From positions 27,160,254 to 27,224,253 of the forward strand of contig CM053269.1 in NCBI GenBank assembly GCA_028583415.1: 64,000 nucleotides of DNA. The letters are read 5' to 3'. Positions 22,125 through 35,099 of the stretch are shown one piece after another; within the stretch, counting starts at the first letter, position 1; each line of letters begins with the position of its first letter. The notes under the pieces were generated by a model, which had not been told where the DNA came from, ran no database searches, and saw nothing but the letters and a program-made list of their open reading frames with translations. This DNA comes from Protea cynaroides (lineage: Eukaryota > Streptophyta > Magnoliopsida > Proteales > Proteaceae). The translations under genes were made by a program, and so were the position numbers.

Positions 22125-22624
22125 NNNNNNNNNNNNNNNNNNNNNNNNNNNNNNNNNNNNNNNNNNNNNNNNNNNNNNNNNNNNNNNNNNNNNNNNNNNN
22201 NNNNNNNNNNNNNNNNNNNNNNNNNNNNNNNNNNNNNNNNNNNNNNNNNNNNNNNNNNNNNNNNNNNNNNNNNNNNNNNNNNNNNNNNNNNNNNNNNNNN
22301 NNNNNNNNNNNNNNNNNNNNNNNNNNNNNNNNNNNNNNNNNNNNNNNNNNNNNNNNNNNNNNNNNNNNNNNNNNNNNNNNNNNNNNNNNNNNNNNNNNNN
22401 NNNNNNNNNNNNNNNNNNNNNNNNNNNNNNNNNNNNNNNNNNNNNNNNNNNNNNNNNNNNNNNNNNNNNNNNNNNNNNNNNNNNNNNNNNNNNNNNNNNN
22501 NNNNNNNNNNNNNNNNNNNNNNNNNNNNNNNNNNNNNNNNNNNNNNNNNNNNNNNNNNNNNNNNNNNNNNNNNNNNNNNNNNNNNNNNNNNNNNNNNNNN
22601 NNNNNNNNNNNNNNNNNNNNNNNN
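22125..22624. other. Assembly gap of exactly 500 N
   Basis: A run of 500 N of arbitrary standard length marks a scaffold join between contigs, not a measured gap. Translated frames through it are meaningless. Confidence 0.98.
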
Positions 22625-22920
22625 TGACCTGCTGGGAGTTAACTGGATTGCCTCCAAATTTTTCAACATCACTCCGGACTACATTGAAGTCGCCAATAAC
22701 CGACAAGGGCCATTGACAGAGGCTGCATAAGATTTAAGATCCTGCCATAACTGATTTCTAGCAATAGGATCGTTAGATCCATAAACCACTGAGCAGAAGA
22801 ACTGAAAGCCATTATTGGTTTGAGAAATTGTGCAATGAATGACCTGGGAGGAAGCTCCCACTTTCACAATTTTGAATCGTAAGAGATCCCAAAAAACAAT
22901 AATATGAGTCTGACTGAGGT
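22625..22920 (-). pseudogene. LINE endonuclease fragment
   Basis: The minus strand gives VVYGSNDPIARNQLW, then LSVIGDFNVVRS and EKFGGNP. This is the APE-type endonuclease of a plant LINE ORF2, with the GDFN motif (Asp/Asn of the active site) present. It runs into the gap on its 3' side. A frameshift lies near 22690. It is a different LINE from the one in the arms. Confidence 0.85.
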
Positions 22921-23293
22921 CAGAAGCATAGCATATGAATCATAGATTCAATTTTGTTTTCTTCTTCTCTATATTATTTCCAACTTCACAATATATTAAA
23001 TTTATCGATAAAAAAATTATATAAAAAAAAAACCCATCACATACTTCGATGAGCTAAAATGAGTGCGACCTAATAAAGTAAGCAAATAGACATATTAAAA
23101 CAGAAAAAAAAATACAATGAAGCAAGAAAAAAAAAGAAAAAACAAAATCAGATTCCTGACTAGAATAGAAACAAAAGAAAATAATCAGACTTGAAAGATG
23201 ATACTATTAGTATTATTCGAGTTCTATTGCCACATGGTAAATTGTGTTCCCCTCTTATTGTAGCTTAATGACCGAATATTAGGGTTTCCTCTC
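22921..23293. other. AT-rich stretch, nothing recognised
   Basis: A-rich low-complexity sequence between the LINE scrap and the P450 pseudogene. It may include the P450 3' flank. No frame or repeat boundary is supported. Confidence 0.6.
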
Positions 23294-24312
23294 TTACTTA
23301 GGCCTTGGAGACACATGGGCCCGTAAGGGGGTTACCATCATGACTGTGAACTCCATCCTCTCGAACATATCAACATCATGTCCTTCCACACCCATCCATT
23401 TGAAATCTCTGACCGAATTAGCCAGAAACTACTCCATATGCAAGGTGCCTAACCCAAGTCCGCGGCAAATCCTCCTACTTGTACTAAAAGACATCATCTT
23501 AATCTCCTTGCTCCTTGTGATATCGACTTCTTGGTATTCATCACCCGAGAACCTCTCTGGCTTGAACTCCATGGGATCTTTCCACACTTTTGGGTCCCGC
23601 CCCATCTCACCCACCATAAAATTCGCCAAAGCATTCTTGGGGATGAGATAACCATTCAACACAATATCTTCCTTGATGGTATGCGGCAGTACGAAATGCG
23701 TAGGTGGGTGTAGCCTTAGTCCTTTTGACACCACCGCCTTTAGATATGGCATCTTCCCCAAATCATCTTCTTTAATCTCTTCTGCTGAACCCACAACTCC
23801 TTGGATCTCAGAATAAAGCTTTTCTTGGATGTTCTAGTTCTTTACTAGGTTTGCCATGATCTATTCGAACAACGTCGATGTCGTGTCACTGCCGACGTCC
23901 AGAACCTCAGAGATGAGAGTAGCTATTTCTTGGTCTACGAGCTTCCTTCCACCTTCTTCTTTGATTTCAAGATCAAATAGTGAATGATGTAAGAAACAAA
24001 AATGTTTTCATCTGGGTTTTGTTGTTTTACCTTCTCCCTTCGTTCATGCATGGCTTTTATTATAGGTAGTAGAAAAGATAAATGTCTACTGTGCAAATTA
24101 AGCATTTCATGCCAACTTTTTCTGAAAATGAATTTCCCCAATCTTGGGAACAATGAGAACACACCAAGTCCTTAGAATTTGGCCAATTTAGCCCTCTCCG
24201 TTTCTTCAATCTCTTTGATGATATTCTCATCAAATTTCTCACCAAAGCACAAGAAAAGCAACAAGCAAAACATGGCATATCGAAAGCAGTCTACCATAGG
24301 TTGTGGCGCAAG
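23294..24312 (-). pseudogene. CYP89A-like cytochrome P450 pseudogene, 5' truncated
   Basis: P450 monooxygenases are ER-bound haem-thiolate enzymes. The frame covers roughly the C-terminal two thirds of a protein normally about 500 residues long: CFGEKFDENII, FPRLGKFIFRK, an I-helix DVGSDTTST, KMPYLKAVV, the ERF-type region FKPERFSG, and the haem-binding stretch around SRRICRGLGL, ending SPRPK with the stop at 23294-23296. Wording fits the intronless CYP89A family. Damage: TAA at 24172-24174, TAG at 23861-23863 (a Trp site) and 23834-23836, and a frameshift near 23990. The K-helix Glu is Lys (KGLR in place of ExxR), and the haem motif has lost its conserved Gly and Pro although Cys remains. 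The N-terminal anchor is absent. Confidence 0.88.
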
Positions 24313-25062
24313 CGTCCCATACCACCCACCTTCCTCCTTATCGACTTAACTAGACATCATGAATTAAACATGGATCAGTCACTTTTGTGGAAAGGTAGCA
24401 AGTGTCCCATATCGTCCACCCTCCAATCCTTATCGGCATTGCTGATCCCAAACACAAGTATGCATATGCATGATCACACAGAAGAGTTTATTGGATGACA
24501 TGTTATCTCACAAGAACATATTTTCAATCGCATCCATCACACATCATAATCAATATAGCTAACTCTACCAGACAAAGGTTTAGTTTCCTTACAGACGGTT
24601 GGAGAGTAAAGTCTTCGGCAAATCTATCAGGTAGTTGCCTACAGGAGTCCTCGTAGCTAAGGTTCAAGATCATAAACAATAACATTGGTTAACATGTTAT
24701 TCAATAGAATTAATCAGGTTTCTCTTTAAGTTCATTATTCTGGTGCTCAAAGCGTTAATAGCTTATCTGATAACTCATGCCTATTATTTACTATGTGTTT
24801 ATCATGACATAACATTAAAGGTTTCATTATTCCTTTCATTCATTATCGTTTGTAACCTTAAAGTATACCTAAACTTGCAACAAGCCTGTTGTCTACAAGA
24901 GATAGGTGAAATGAACACTAACTGTCCCCAAGACAACATACTCACTAACTAAAAGTTTCTTTTAAAAGCCTTAATACTAAGAAGGACTTCTTATAATGAA
25001 ATCAGGGGTTCTAGCATCATACAGGGGTTCTAGTTACTAGTCTCTAAGGTTCAATACATGCT
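24313..25062. other. Intergenic stretch, nothing recognised
   Basis: About 750 bp upstream of the P450 relic up to the arm B boundary. The phrase CTAAGGTTCAA occurs twice (near 24657 and 25046). No domain or terminal repeats found. Confidence 0.6.
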
Positions 25063-26366
25063 GTCCAAGGGTTTCTTGCCATTAAAAGAGTAAGCAGCAA
25101 GCTGTCCAAACAGATATAGGATAATTAGCTTAACCAAGCTAAATAATGCTCTTAGACATTCGATTTCGGAGATCTAAACCCATACGCAGGCTTACAAAAA
25201 TTCAGTAAGCTACTGACCAAGGATGGTCAGCATCTGGGGCCGAAATCACGTGCGGCACGTAGTAGACCACACGGTCTGCTCTACCAGGCGTGCGGCATGT
25301 GTCACCAACCGCACATCAAAATGTGGTCGTTTGACAATGCCCGCACCAAAAAAGGTTGCCTACCTCTAGTAGACTGGGTTTAAGATCTCACAAAATGGAG
25401 TTGAGTCATAGTTAATCATTTCATAGGGTAAACCAAAACTTACTTTAGGTAAACATGATGTGCAATGGATTTCACATCATGGAATGGTCAAAACTAGGTT
25501 CTAAGGCCTTGATAAAATCTAAATAAATTAGAGACAGCCACCGGCCAAGGTCAACTGAGATCCACCATCGAAATGGCGTACAGTTGGTGTTTGACCACAC
25601 ATCACAACGATAGGGTCCTGCGGCTCGTCCCATCATCCGCACATCAGAACATGGTTCGATGATCTCCAAACTCTTTCGATGAAATTCCCATATTTTTCGT
25701 AGTTTATGTACGGAGTTTGGGCTCCAGTCCAAACTCAATTTCTATGCTAGGTTTTGTTTGTTATTTCGATTTGTCAGAATAATGAGATACCCGATCTGGT
25801 TCTAAACTCCAGATCCAATCTTAAAGCATTCGGATCCTTTCATTAATAAATTATCCGAGTCTCCAAGGGTCAACTCAAGATCCCTAAAGGTCATTCTATG
25901 GTTTTCAAAGTTCGTGGATATTTTTCTCAGTCTCTTTGTTTATTCTCAATCCATTTGATCCGACTTCACTCTACTGATATGCCATGTACACTACCATCCA
26001 CTGTTTAGATCTGTAGATGGCAGTCCACGTGGTTCACATCTCTACCATTAATGGTGAGGGATGATTCTTCCCTTGATGGTGTCTTAGACACTCAGTTACA
26101 ACACCATAGCCATTAAGGTGAAGAAACACTATTCCCTTCCACCATTACTAGATCATCTTTTTTAAATCTCTAATAGACAGTTCAGGTTTTAAAGGGAGGG
26201 AAAACTTACAATGTTTGTCTCCCTCAATCTCCAAGTTTCTAGTAACGAAGTCTACAATCCAGAGGTTGATTCTCCTCCTCTCTTTCTTTACTTTCTCCTC
26301 TATGTCTCCTCTTTGCTGGGCGGTAATGAGAGAAGAGTTTCTCTATTCTTCTTGCTTTCTTTTACT

Positions 26367-26412
<46 letters not shown>

Positions 26413-26599
26413 AGTTCATGCGTCAGAATCCCTCTCTCAATCTCTTGGGTTTGTCAAACTAATTGAGAGAATAGAGATTAAAATCTCCCTTTTGCTCAAA
26501 CCAGTAAGTGTAGGATCCCATAATGGAAAGGGAAGAATTTTCCTCCATTCTTACCTTCTTCAAACCATTAGAGATAGTCTTTCCATGTAGGGAGAGGGT
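25063..26599. other. Unassigned block with (CT)n microsatellite (arm B)
   Basis: Reverse complement of 16056-17604. The (TC)n tract at 26371-26408 is about 38 bp, shorter than the arm A tract by about 15 bp. The conserved 88-codon frame lies at 25472-25738, minus strand, without a recognisable motif. Confidence 0.7.
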
Positions 26600-26604
26600 G
26601 TCCA

Positions 26605-28951
26605 TGTAAGACCCACACTCTACTAACTCGGTTTAACCGTGTCTTGTCAGGTCTTCCTATCATGGTCGGACCAAGTGGACCAAATGCATGAAGAAACCAC
26701 TCAAAACCAGTCGATTTGGAGTGTGTGGTAGCATACCTGAGCTGGTATGGTCGACTACACCTTAAAATAGAGAGACCACTCAAAAATCCAAAGTGTGGTT
26801 GCATATTTGAAACGAGTGGTCAATGAATTCTGCGACCACATGTGCGACCAAATGATGATGAGACCGACTCCAAGTTTTGGAAACTTTCCTAAACTAAGGG
26901 ATCTCTTTCTTAATTAAAGTGAAACTCTATATGGAGAATTTCTCTCTATATATAGGACGTCCCTTAGCCTCTCTCACTCTTTTAGAATCCAAATTGAAAG
27001 AGAGAGAGGAAGAGAAAGATAAGGAGATTTGGAGAAAAAGACTGGGAGGAAAAATTGCAGAGAAGGTTATAGTTCTCTACAAATTCAAGGTATAAAACCT
27101 TTCCCTGTAGTAGTAGAACATCTAAAATAGGATCACCCATTGTAATTGAGATGCTGAATCAAAGTAGGATCTCGACCATGAGACTCCATGAGCAAATCTC
27201 AGAGGAAAAACCATGGGGAATAGGTTACGACCAATAACTTTGCAAAAATTATGATAAGGCCATAAATCGATCATAGGAAGGACCCTAATGATAAACCAAG
27301 GAATCGACTCATGAAGGGATTGGGTTGAGGATAAGAATCGACCAAAACTCTGTGTGGTCGCAGCTATGGTCGACCAGACAGGAGTCACATGATCGATCAC
27401 ACGCTCTCGGGAAGATCCCAGAGAAGGTATGGTCACATGCTGTGGTTGTAAATATTGAGACCACAGGTGCAGCCACACCTGCAACCATACAGTTTCAGAA
27501 AGCCTGTTTGACTTCAGATTAGGTTTTTGACTACTGTAACCTAGTAAACTTGAATCCTAACTTAAATACATTAATTGTTTAGGTTCCCCATAGATTCAAA
27601 GTGACTTTCAAAGCTTGGGAGGGGAATAAATAGCAATCAAATGTGAGGGAACAAGACCTAAATTAATTGGATAATAACAAGCTATTTAAAGTGACTTTCA
27701 AAGCTGGGGAGGGGAACAAACATCAATCAAATGTGAGGGAACAAGACCTAAATTAATTGGATAATAACAAGCTGTTTATTTTATGTGTCTAATGAAATGA
27801 ATATTTTTATGCTTGTATGTTTGTAATATGCATCTCACATGTCATCCAATATTACTGTTATATTCTGCTCATGCATATTTATTTCTGTCTATTTATAACA
27901 TGATGATGATGCTAGGAATAAGCATGTGCTTGTGTGTATGGTTAGTGTACTGGATGCAAGTGGAGCATCAGGGGGAGGACGTGGCACTGTAGTCTCTAGC
28001 TCTATCTCTACTCAATTCTTGCCCACTAACATCGTCGTATCGCTATTACCTTAGTGGAACTATTATGTCGTAGGGCATCAGGGGAGGTGGTATCTGACCG
28101 TGTGGTCTTTGACTCTGTCGGGGGGTCTTAGCTCTATTTCTATGGACATGTTGAGGGATGCTAGGGTGAGGCCTTAGATACATTTGGATGGCATTAAGAT
28201 TGGTTAGTTGCGAGCCTAGTTTGTAAGTCCTCACCAATAGGGGCTTACGTATTGGTATGGGTAGGGCATCAAGAGAAGTATTGACGGTGTGTGATCCAGA
28301 CACTTTAGCTCTATCTCTATTCCATGGTGGGTGTATGTGGGACGACAATGGTGTTTGATCTAATGGGCTGATTCACACACTCGTGTATAGAGGTGCGGTA
28401 GCCACCAATCCTTTCTATAGCACATTGCAAACTTAAAACCAGACCAAAGACATAAAATGAATGCATGCATATGATTGCGCATTCTTTTGTTTGCTCACTA
28501 AGCCATGATGTGTGCTCTCCCTTTCGACATCGAATATTTTTAGTTGATGATATAGGTCATATTGTAGAAGACTACGTGAATACACCATTGTATGGACACA
28601 TGGCGGCTATAGATGTGAAAGCTGTGGAGGATGTGCATGATCCGTCATGCGAGTGCAACCAATGTGTTTTTTATTAGCTTACCTATTTTGACTACTGGAA
28701 CATGTAATTGATTATTTTACTTTATGTCTTAAGTTATTTGAAGATAATTAAATTTAATTATTTATTATCACTATTAGCTACTCAGATCATTATTAATAAA
28801 GACTTCCGCTATTGTTTAATTACTCTGATTATTATTGTGGAATGTACTTGGTTTAACCGGATGGGTATGGCCTAGATGAGATCCTAGTTTGAACCGTTGG
28901 TTTACATGATGGTTCATTACACCACTGGTTGTCCAGAATTGGGGTGTGACA
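26605..28951 (+). repeat. Solo gypsy-type LTR (arm B)
   Basis: The 2347-bp LTR runs from TGTAAGACCCACAC to GGGGTGTGACA with flanks gtcca (26600-26604) and gtcct (28952-28956). Position, flanks and solo state match arm A, so conversion to a solo LTR happened before the arms separated. A 70-codon frame at 28465-28677 is also open in arm A but has no known domain. Confidence 0.85.
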
Positions 28952-28956
28952 GTCCT

Positions 28957-29221
28957 GGTTCAAATCCAATTGGTGGAGCCCTCATTCAACATCTGGACCG
29001 TGCGGCTGGTATTCGATCGCACCTCCTTGGTCATGAGCCGGACCTCCTTTTGGTTGGCTAGCTTAGGCTTGCTCATGCCAGATTCTTGGAAATTGTTTGG
29101 TCTGGGTCTGAGGTTCCTTCTAGTGCACTTTCTTACATTCTAAGGACACGGGAGATTCATGATAGTATTTTGTGTCACCTCTCTCATATATCATTGCCAT
29201 CAATGGTGTTTGTCCTAAACG
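28957..29221 (+). other. Unrecognised open frame next to the solo LTR (arm B)
   Basis: Counterpart of 13414-13671. The plus-strand frame with GHEPDLLLVG in arm A is interrupted here by a stop in the same region (GTTGGCTAGC), so it is not maintained as coding sequence. Confidence 0.3.
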
Positions 29222-29351
29222 TTTGCACATGAAAAGACCCAACACATGCCCATAATGATTATATCATTATGAAATTTGGGCATGGATCTTACAAGTATTT
29301 CCTCTAATTTGACAACAAAATTGGAAGCAAGCAGTCCAGGATGGTCATTAT
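29222..29351 (-). pseudogene. LINE RNase H fragment, part 1 (arm B)
   Basis: Downstream half of the RNase H scrap of arm A. It is cut at the ATTAT target site by the Tork/Ivana-like element; the remaining part is at 36678-36733. Confidence 0.6.
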
Positions 29352-29832
29352 TGTAGGATTACAATACAAATCCAAAGAAACTTCATTCATGATAAATCCC
29401 ATATGGAATATAAAATACATCTGAGTTAAACACAATTAACTAAAATAACTTGAACATACCTTTTCGTTGAAGATTATTTTCCGACCTTTGCTTGACACCT
29501 GATTCCTGCAGAGATCTTCTACAATCTCCTCCCCCTTAGGTATGGGACCTCTTGATTATGCACACTTGGAGAGAGACTATAGGGACCCCTGATCCATATT
29601 TATAATCTTTTGGAATTCAAATCTATCCCAAACCCATAATAGGATAGATTTGAATTATATTTGATAAATGGATAATCAAATCTATCCTTTATTGGATTTC
29701 ATCCATAATAGGATAGATTTAAATTATATTTGGTAAGGGGATAATCAAATATTCTTTATTGGATTCCCACCAGTCTAATAAGGGAAAGTAAATGTAATGT
29801 TGCCCATATTATAAAATAGGAATGATTTTATA
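29352..29832 (-). repeat. 3' LTR of the Tork/Ivana-like element
   Basis: 481 bp, beginning TGTAGGATTAC on the plus strand; its other end is ATTTTATA, decayed from ATTTTACA. It contains a roughly 67-bp internal near-duplication around CATAATAGGATAGATTT. A polypurine tract (complement of ATCTCCCACTTGGGC) adjoins it at 29833. Confidence 0.92.
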
Positions 29833-30021
29833 ATCTCCCACTTGGGCTACATTATTCCACAAGACTTGGCTTAATACTGCCTTTTGAGACTTGGCTTAAT
29901 AAATAAAGCTTTCACTTATACTAGCGAGAGTGTAAATGCTAAATCATGAAAGAAAACAATTGTATTAATCACTATGTCCATAAAACCACAGACAAAATAA
30001 TACAATCAAGTATCAATGATT

Positions 30022-33000
30022 TTACAAAATTAGATCAAAAGATTCGACTATGCCCATACAAGAAACATGATCCTTGAAGATTCCCACTAGTAGAGCTTTT
30101 GTCAATGGATCAGCAACCATATCTACAGTCGAAATCTTTTCTACAATGATGTGATTATCATCAACTTTTTCCTTTATTAACAGATACTTGATATCAATGT
30201 GTTTTGAAGCACCAGTTCTCTGATTATTTTTAGAGAAAGATATAGCTGACTGATTATCACAATATACTAATAATGGTCTGGAGATGATTTCCACAATCTT
30301 CAGACTAGAAATGAAATTCCTCAGCCAGATTGCCTGCTTCGTGGCTTCGAACAATGCTACAACTTCTGCCTCCATCGTAGAAGATGCTAAAATTATTTGC
30401 TTCACACTTTTCCAAGAAATAGCTCCTCCAGCCATCATAAAATGTATCCCGAAGTAGATTTCCGTCATCGGGGCATCCGTCTGAATCTGCATCGAATAAC
30501 CCACAATCTCAAGGGTATCATTGCGGCCATAGGTAAGCATATAATCTTTTGTCCTCTGCAAATATCGCAAGACTTTCTTCACGGCTGTCCAAAGGAGCCA
30601 AACCCGCATTAGATTGAAAACGTCCCAAAACACTTACCGCAAAAGCGATATCGGGCGAAGTGCGCACTGTGCATACATAAGGCTGCCCTGCAGATGCATA
30701 AGGCTTATCAGTCATAGACCTTCTTTCAATCTCATTCCGAGGGCACTGGGTCTTGTTTAACTTGTCTCACTTGCTGATGGGTGCTTCACCAGCTGAACAG
30801 TTTGACATATTGAATCTCTTGAGTACACGATCAATATAAGCCCTTTGAGACAGTCCCAATAGTCTACGTCTTCTATCACGATTGATTTCAATACCCAGTA
30901 CAAAAGAGCCCTCACCCATATCTTTCATTTCAAAGTTCTCGACGTAAATTGCTTGGTCTTTGCAAGTAAACCCAAATCACTCTCGGCAAGCAAAATGTCA
31001 TCTACATATAACACCCGGGAAAAATAAACTTGCTCCCACCGATTTTGTGATAGATGCATTGATCAATAGCACTCTCAACAAAACCAAAAGATGATATAAT
31101 CTGGTGGAACTTTAGATACCATTGTCTAGAAGCTTGTTTGAGACCATAAATGGATTTGTTGAGCTTACAAACCATTCCTTCCTTGCCTTGTACCTCAAAA
31201 ACCAATGTTGTCGCATGTAAACTTCCTCAATCAAGTCTCCATTCAAAAAGGCTGTTTTGACATCCATCTGATGTAATTCTAGATCATAATGCGCCACGAA
31301 TGCCATAATAATTCTGAAGGAATCCTTCGAGGAGACTGGAGAAAATGTCTCCTTGAAGTCAACTCCCTCTCTCTGTGTGAATCCCTTAGCTACTAGCCTG
31401 GCCTTGTAGCGCTCAATTCTTCCCCTGGAGTCACACTTAGTCTTGAAAATCCATTTGGAGCCTATGGGTTTACAAGAATTAGGTAGATCTACAAGAGTCC
31501 AAACACCGTTGTTAGCCATGGATGACAATTCATCTTTCATAGCTTCCAACCATTTCGGTGCATTGGAACTATTCATGGCATCCTTAAAACTTAAGGGATC
31601 TATTGCTTGACCAATGTCAAATTCTCCTTCAGTTAAGTATAAAATGAAGTCAGAAGAAATAACACTCTTGCGTTGTCTAGTAGATCTCCTAACCATCTCT
31701 TCAGGTTCTGTAATCAACACTGGTGCCGTAGGTTGATCAGGTACCTCAATTCCCGTAAGGTGCTCTGTCATTGGTGGGACCAAAGGATGCATAACAGTAG
31801 GGATAATAGGGCTGGGAATCATTGAATTAGGAAATACAAGGACCTCATCAAATTCCAAGCTTCTAGGTTCTACTAATTCACAGGAGTCTTCAATGAACTT
31901 GGCATGAATAGTCTCAACTATCCGATTGGTAGAATTGGGACAGTAAAATCTAAATCCCTTGGATCTAGCAGGATAGCCAACAAAATGACAATCGACCGTC
32001 GTCCTGGATCCATAACTTTTCATGAGGATTATATAATCGGCTTTCGCTCGCATCCCCAAACATGTAGATGATTCAAACTTGGTTTTCTACCAGTCCATAG
32101 CTCAAAAGGTGTTTTGGTAACAGATTTACTTGGCACCCTATTGAGTATGTAAGTGGCAGTTTTTAGAGCTTCCCCCCAAAGAAAATCTGAAAGATTTGAG
32201 TTACTAATCATACTTCTCATCATGTATTTTAGAGTCTTATTCCTTCTTTCGACAACTCCATTTTGTTGAGGGATTCCTGGCATGGAATATTGAGCAATAA
32301 TGCCATGCTCTTGTAAGAACTTGGCAAAAGGACCAAGGTGTTGAGTAGAATCACCCGGCTTACCATAATATTCACCTCCTCGATCTGATCCGACAATTTT
32401 TTATCCTTTTTTGACAAAAAATTCTCCACTTCCATTTTGTAGATTTTAAAAACATCCAGTGAACTTGATTTGTCAGCCAACAGGTAGACATAACCATATC
32501 TTGAATAATCATCAATAAATGTAATAAAATATCGATGACCTCCAATAGAAGAAGAGGGAAAAGGATCGTTGATGTCAGTATGAATCAGTTCCAACAAGTC
32601 ATTGCTGCGAACTGACTTCTTCTTCCTGTTTCTAGTCATTTTTCCTTTGATACTGATCCCACGTACATGCATATCATCAAAATGTAAAGGTTTCGTAATT
32701 CCATCAATGATAAGTCTTTTCATACGCTCCACCGAAATATGTCCTAAGCGCCGTGCCAAAGAGTAGAGGGAAGACTCATCTAGCATAGGACGTTTAGAAG
32801 ACACATTCAAAACAATAGAAAGTGTTAAATTCAATTGATATAAACCATTCACTACCCTTCCATTTCCAACTACGTAAGAATTCAGGACATAAATCAAAAC
32901 CATTCTTATTAAAACTTAAACTGTATCCATTATTTACTAGTCTTGATACAGAAATCAGATTCTTCTTCATTGAGGGAACATATACAGTGTCTTCCAAATC

Positions 33001-34020
33001 TATAAAAATTTCTGAAGTCAGAAACAGTCTAATTACTCCAATGACCTCCACTGCTACTTTCACACCGTTCCCTACAAACACATTAACCTCATCCCTGCTT
33101 GGTGCTCTGTGGCTTAGAAATCCCTGTAAGGAATGAGTGACATGAATGGATGACCCAGAGTCAACCCACCAGGAATCTATAGGAGCATCAATTAGAAAAG
33201 ACTCAAAACATACTAAAGATAGATGAGTACCGCATTCTTTTCGCTTATTCAACCAGGCCCATGCCGCTCGACAGTCTTTCTTCATGTGTCCCTTTTTCTT
33301 ACACCAGAAGCACTCCACGCCATTCATGTCTTTCTTCTCATCATTTCTTTTCAAGGTATATGATTTATCATAGGGTTTTCTATTTCCCTTCTTGGAAAAC
33401 TTTTTCTTCTTTTGAGGTCCTACACCTCCAACTCCCCTTCCCTTTTTAGGAAAAGTTTTGTGCTGAACCAAATTTGCACTTTTTGGTTTCTTCTTTTTCA
33501 ATCTATCCTCTTCTTGAGAGCAAAAGAAATCAAATCATCCGGACTCCAACCGTCTTTCCGAGTATTGTAGGATACATGAACTCGACTATATTCATTTGGG
33601 AGAGAAGTCGAGGCAAGATAAACTAGAAAATCATCATCCAAAGAGGTTCCCAAACCCTTAAGTTTTTCCTTTTTGCAACCAATCCGAGTATGTGTTCTCG
33701 AATACGCCATTTGAATCAAATCTTGATCCCGTTAGAGCGCCATCGGACTAATTTTTAGACTTTTATTTGTCACATTAAATTTTGTCTCATGATCTCCGTC
33801 ATGTATTCTTTTGCGGTATCTTTCATCCGAGACTACCACGAAGAGATTCAGAAACAGAATTTTTCATCAGGATTAGGGATTTTCTATTAGAAGCTTCCCA
33901 CATCTCTATTTTCAGTATCTGAGCAGGAGATCTCTCAGGAGTGATTGGAGCAGGTTTCTCCTCTCTGAGAGCTAAGTCTATATCTAATATGCTGAGTTGG
34001 GTTTCCACTGCCTCATACCA
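30022..34020 (-). pseudogene. Tork/Ivana-like gag-pol remnant
   Basis: Gag starts near 34020 (METQLSILDIDLALREEKP) and has an internal deletion before the stretch at 33719. The knuckle CFWCKKKGHMKKDC (CCHC, intact) lies near 33300 and the protease motif WWVDSGSSIH near 33160. The integrase core keeps HTDINDPF and FIDDYSRYGY near 32540-32590, and NGVVERRNKT near 32265. The RT has VKTAFLNGD near 31240 and YVDD at 30997-31008. RNase H/C-terminal copia signatures occupy 30633-30022 (EAEVVALFEATKQ, YCDNQSAI, ADPLTKALL). Frameshifts near 32035, 31210 and 30700-31000 and a deletion in gag disable it. Confidence 0.88.
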
Positions 34021-34196
34021 TTTTTGGTAATTAGAACACGACCAACACAGGTAAAGAGGCTAATACATTTGCAGTTGTTGACATCCTGAGATGAAAATTA
34101 CTATATGAGTTTACATTTAAAAACAAATATGCACGTAATATATCCAACAGCAGAATTAAATAAATATGGTTGTGAAGCAAATTTCCCTTTCCTAGG

Positions 34197-34688
34197 AGTC
34201 AACCGTACTACATACTTATCCTTTGGGATAAGTATGCACTGGTCCTCTTAGATATCCAGGCTGAACCGCCAAGGAATGATGGCTTCGACAAAATTTCATC
34301 ACCTTTGGGTGATTGAAAAATCCTCAGCCGAACATCCTTAAAATAATTTCTTTTCTTAAGAGTCAACCGTACTACACATTTATCCTTTGGAATAAGCATG
34401 CACTGGTCCTCTCAGATATCCAGGCAAAACCGCCAAAGAATGATGACTTCAGAAAATTTCATCACCTTTGGGTGAATGAAAAATCCCTTAGCCGAACATC
34501 CTTAAAATAATTTCTTTTCTTAAGAGTCAACCGTACTACACATTTATCCTTTGGAATAAGCATGCACTGGTCCTCTTAGATATCCAGGCAAAACCGCCAA
34601 GAAATGATGACTTCAAAAAATTTCATCACCTTTGGGTGAATGAAAAATCCCTTAGCCAATCATCCTTAATCAGTGAGTGCATGTTACT
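34197..34688. repeat. 164-bp tandem repeat, three units, in the copia leader
   Basis: Units start at 34197, 34361 and 34525 with AGTCAACCGTACTACA and contain TTTCATCACCTTTGGGTGA. The array lies between the primer site and gag, in the untranslated leader of the minus-strand element. Confidence 0.9.
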
Positions 34689-35099
34689 AACATAACTGGA
34701 CAATGCCACCTTTGGGTGTGCATTATCAATGCTTGACTACTTTTGTATAAAATATAAGATTCATGAATTTGCAGATATAACCATACAGTAGGTGTGCCAC
34801 TTTGGTGGGTTTTACACTATTACACAATTATATCCGTAAATTCGGATGTGTAGTCATATAGAAAATGATTTAAATGTTGAAAACAATGAATTATGTCTCA
34901 AACAACCAATATAAACATGCACATAACTCATCTGGTAATCATTTGATCATCTAAAAATTACAAAAACCTTATAAAATGCTTCCAAAACTAGCATTTTTTT
35001 TTAAATATTATAGCTTTGGGATTCCACAAATGATATTACAGATATACCAGAATGAAGATAATAAAAAAATACAATCAACGGTGAAAATTTCAGGTCAAT

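Noticed and set aside
22049..22706. Frames of more than 200 codons across the gap, and those at 54267-54989
   Set aside because: Mostly undetermined residues from 500-N gaps.
34197..34688. CRISPR-like or satellite array
   Set aside because: Only three 164-bp contiguous units without spacers, located in a retrotransposon leader.
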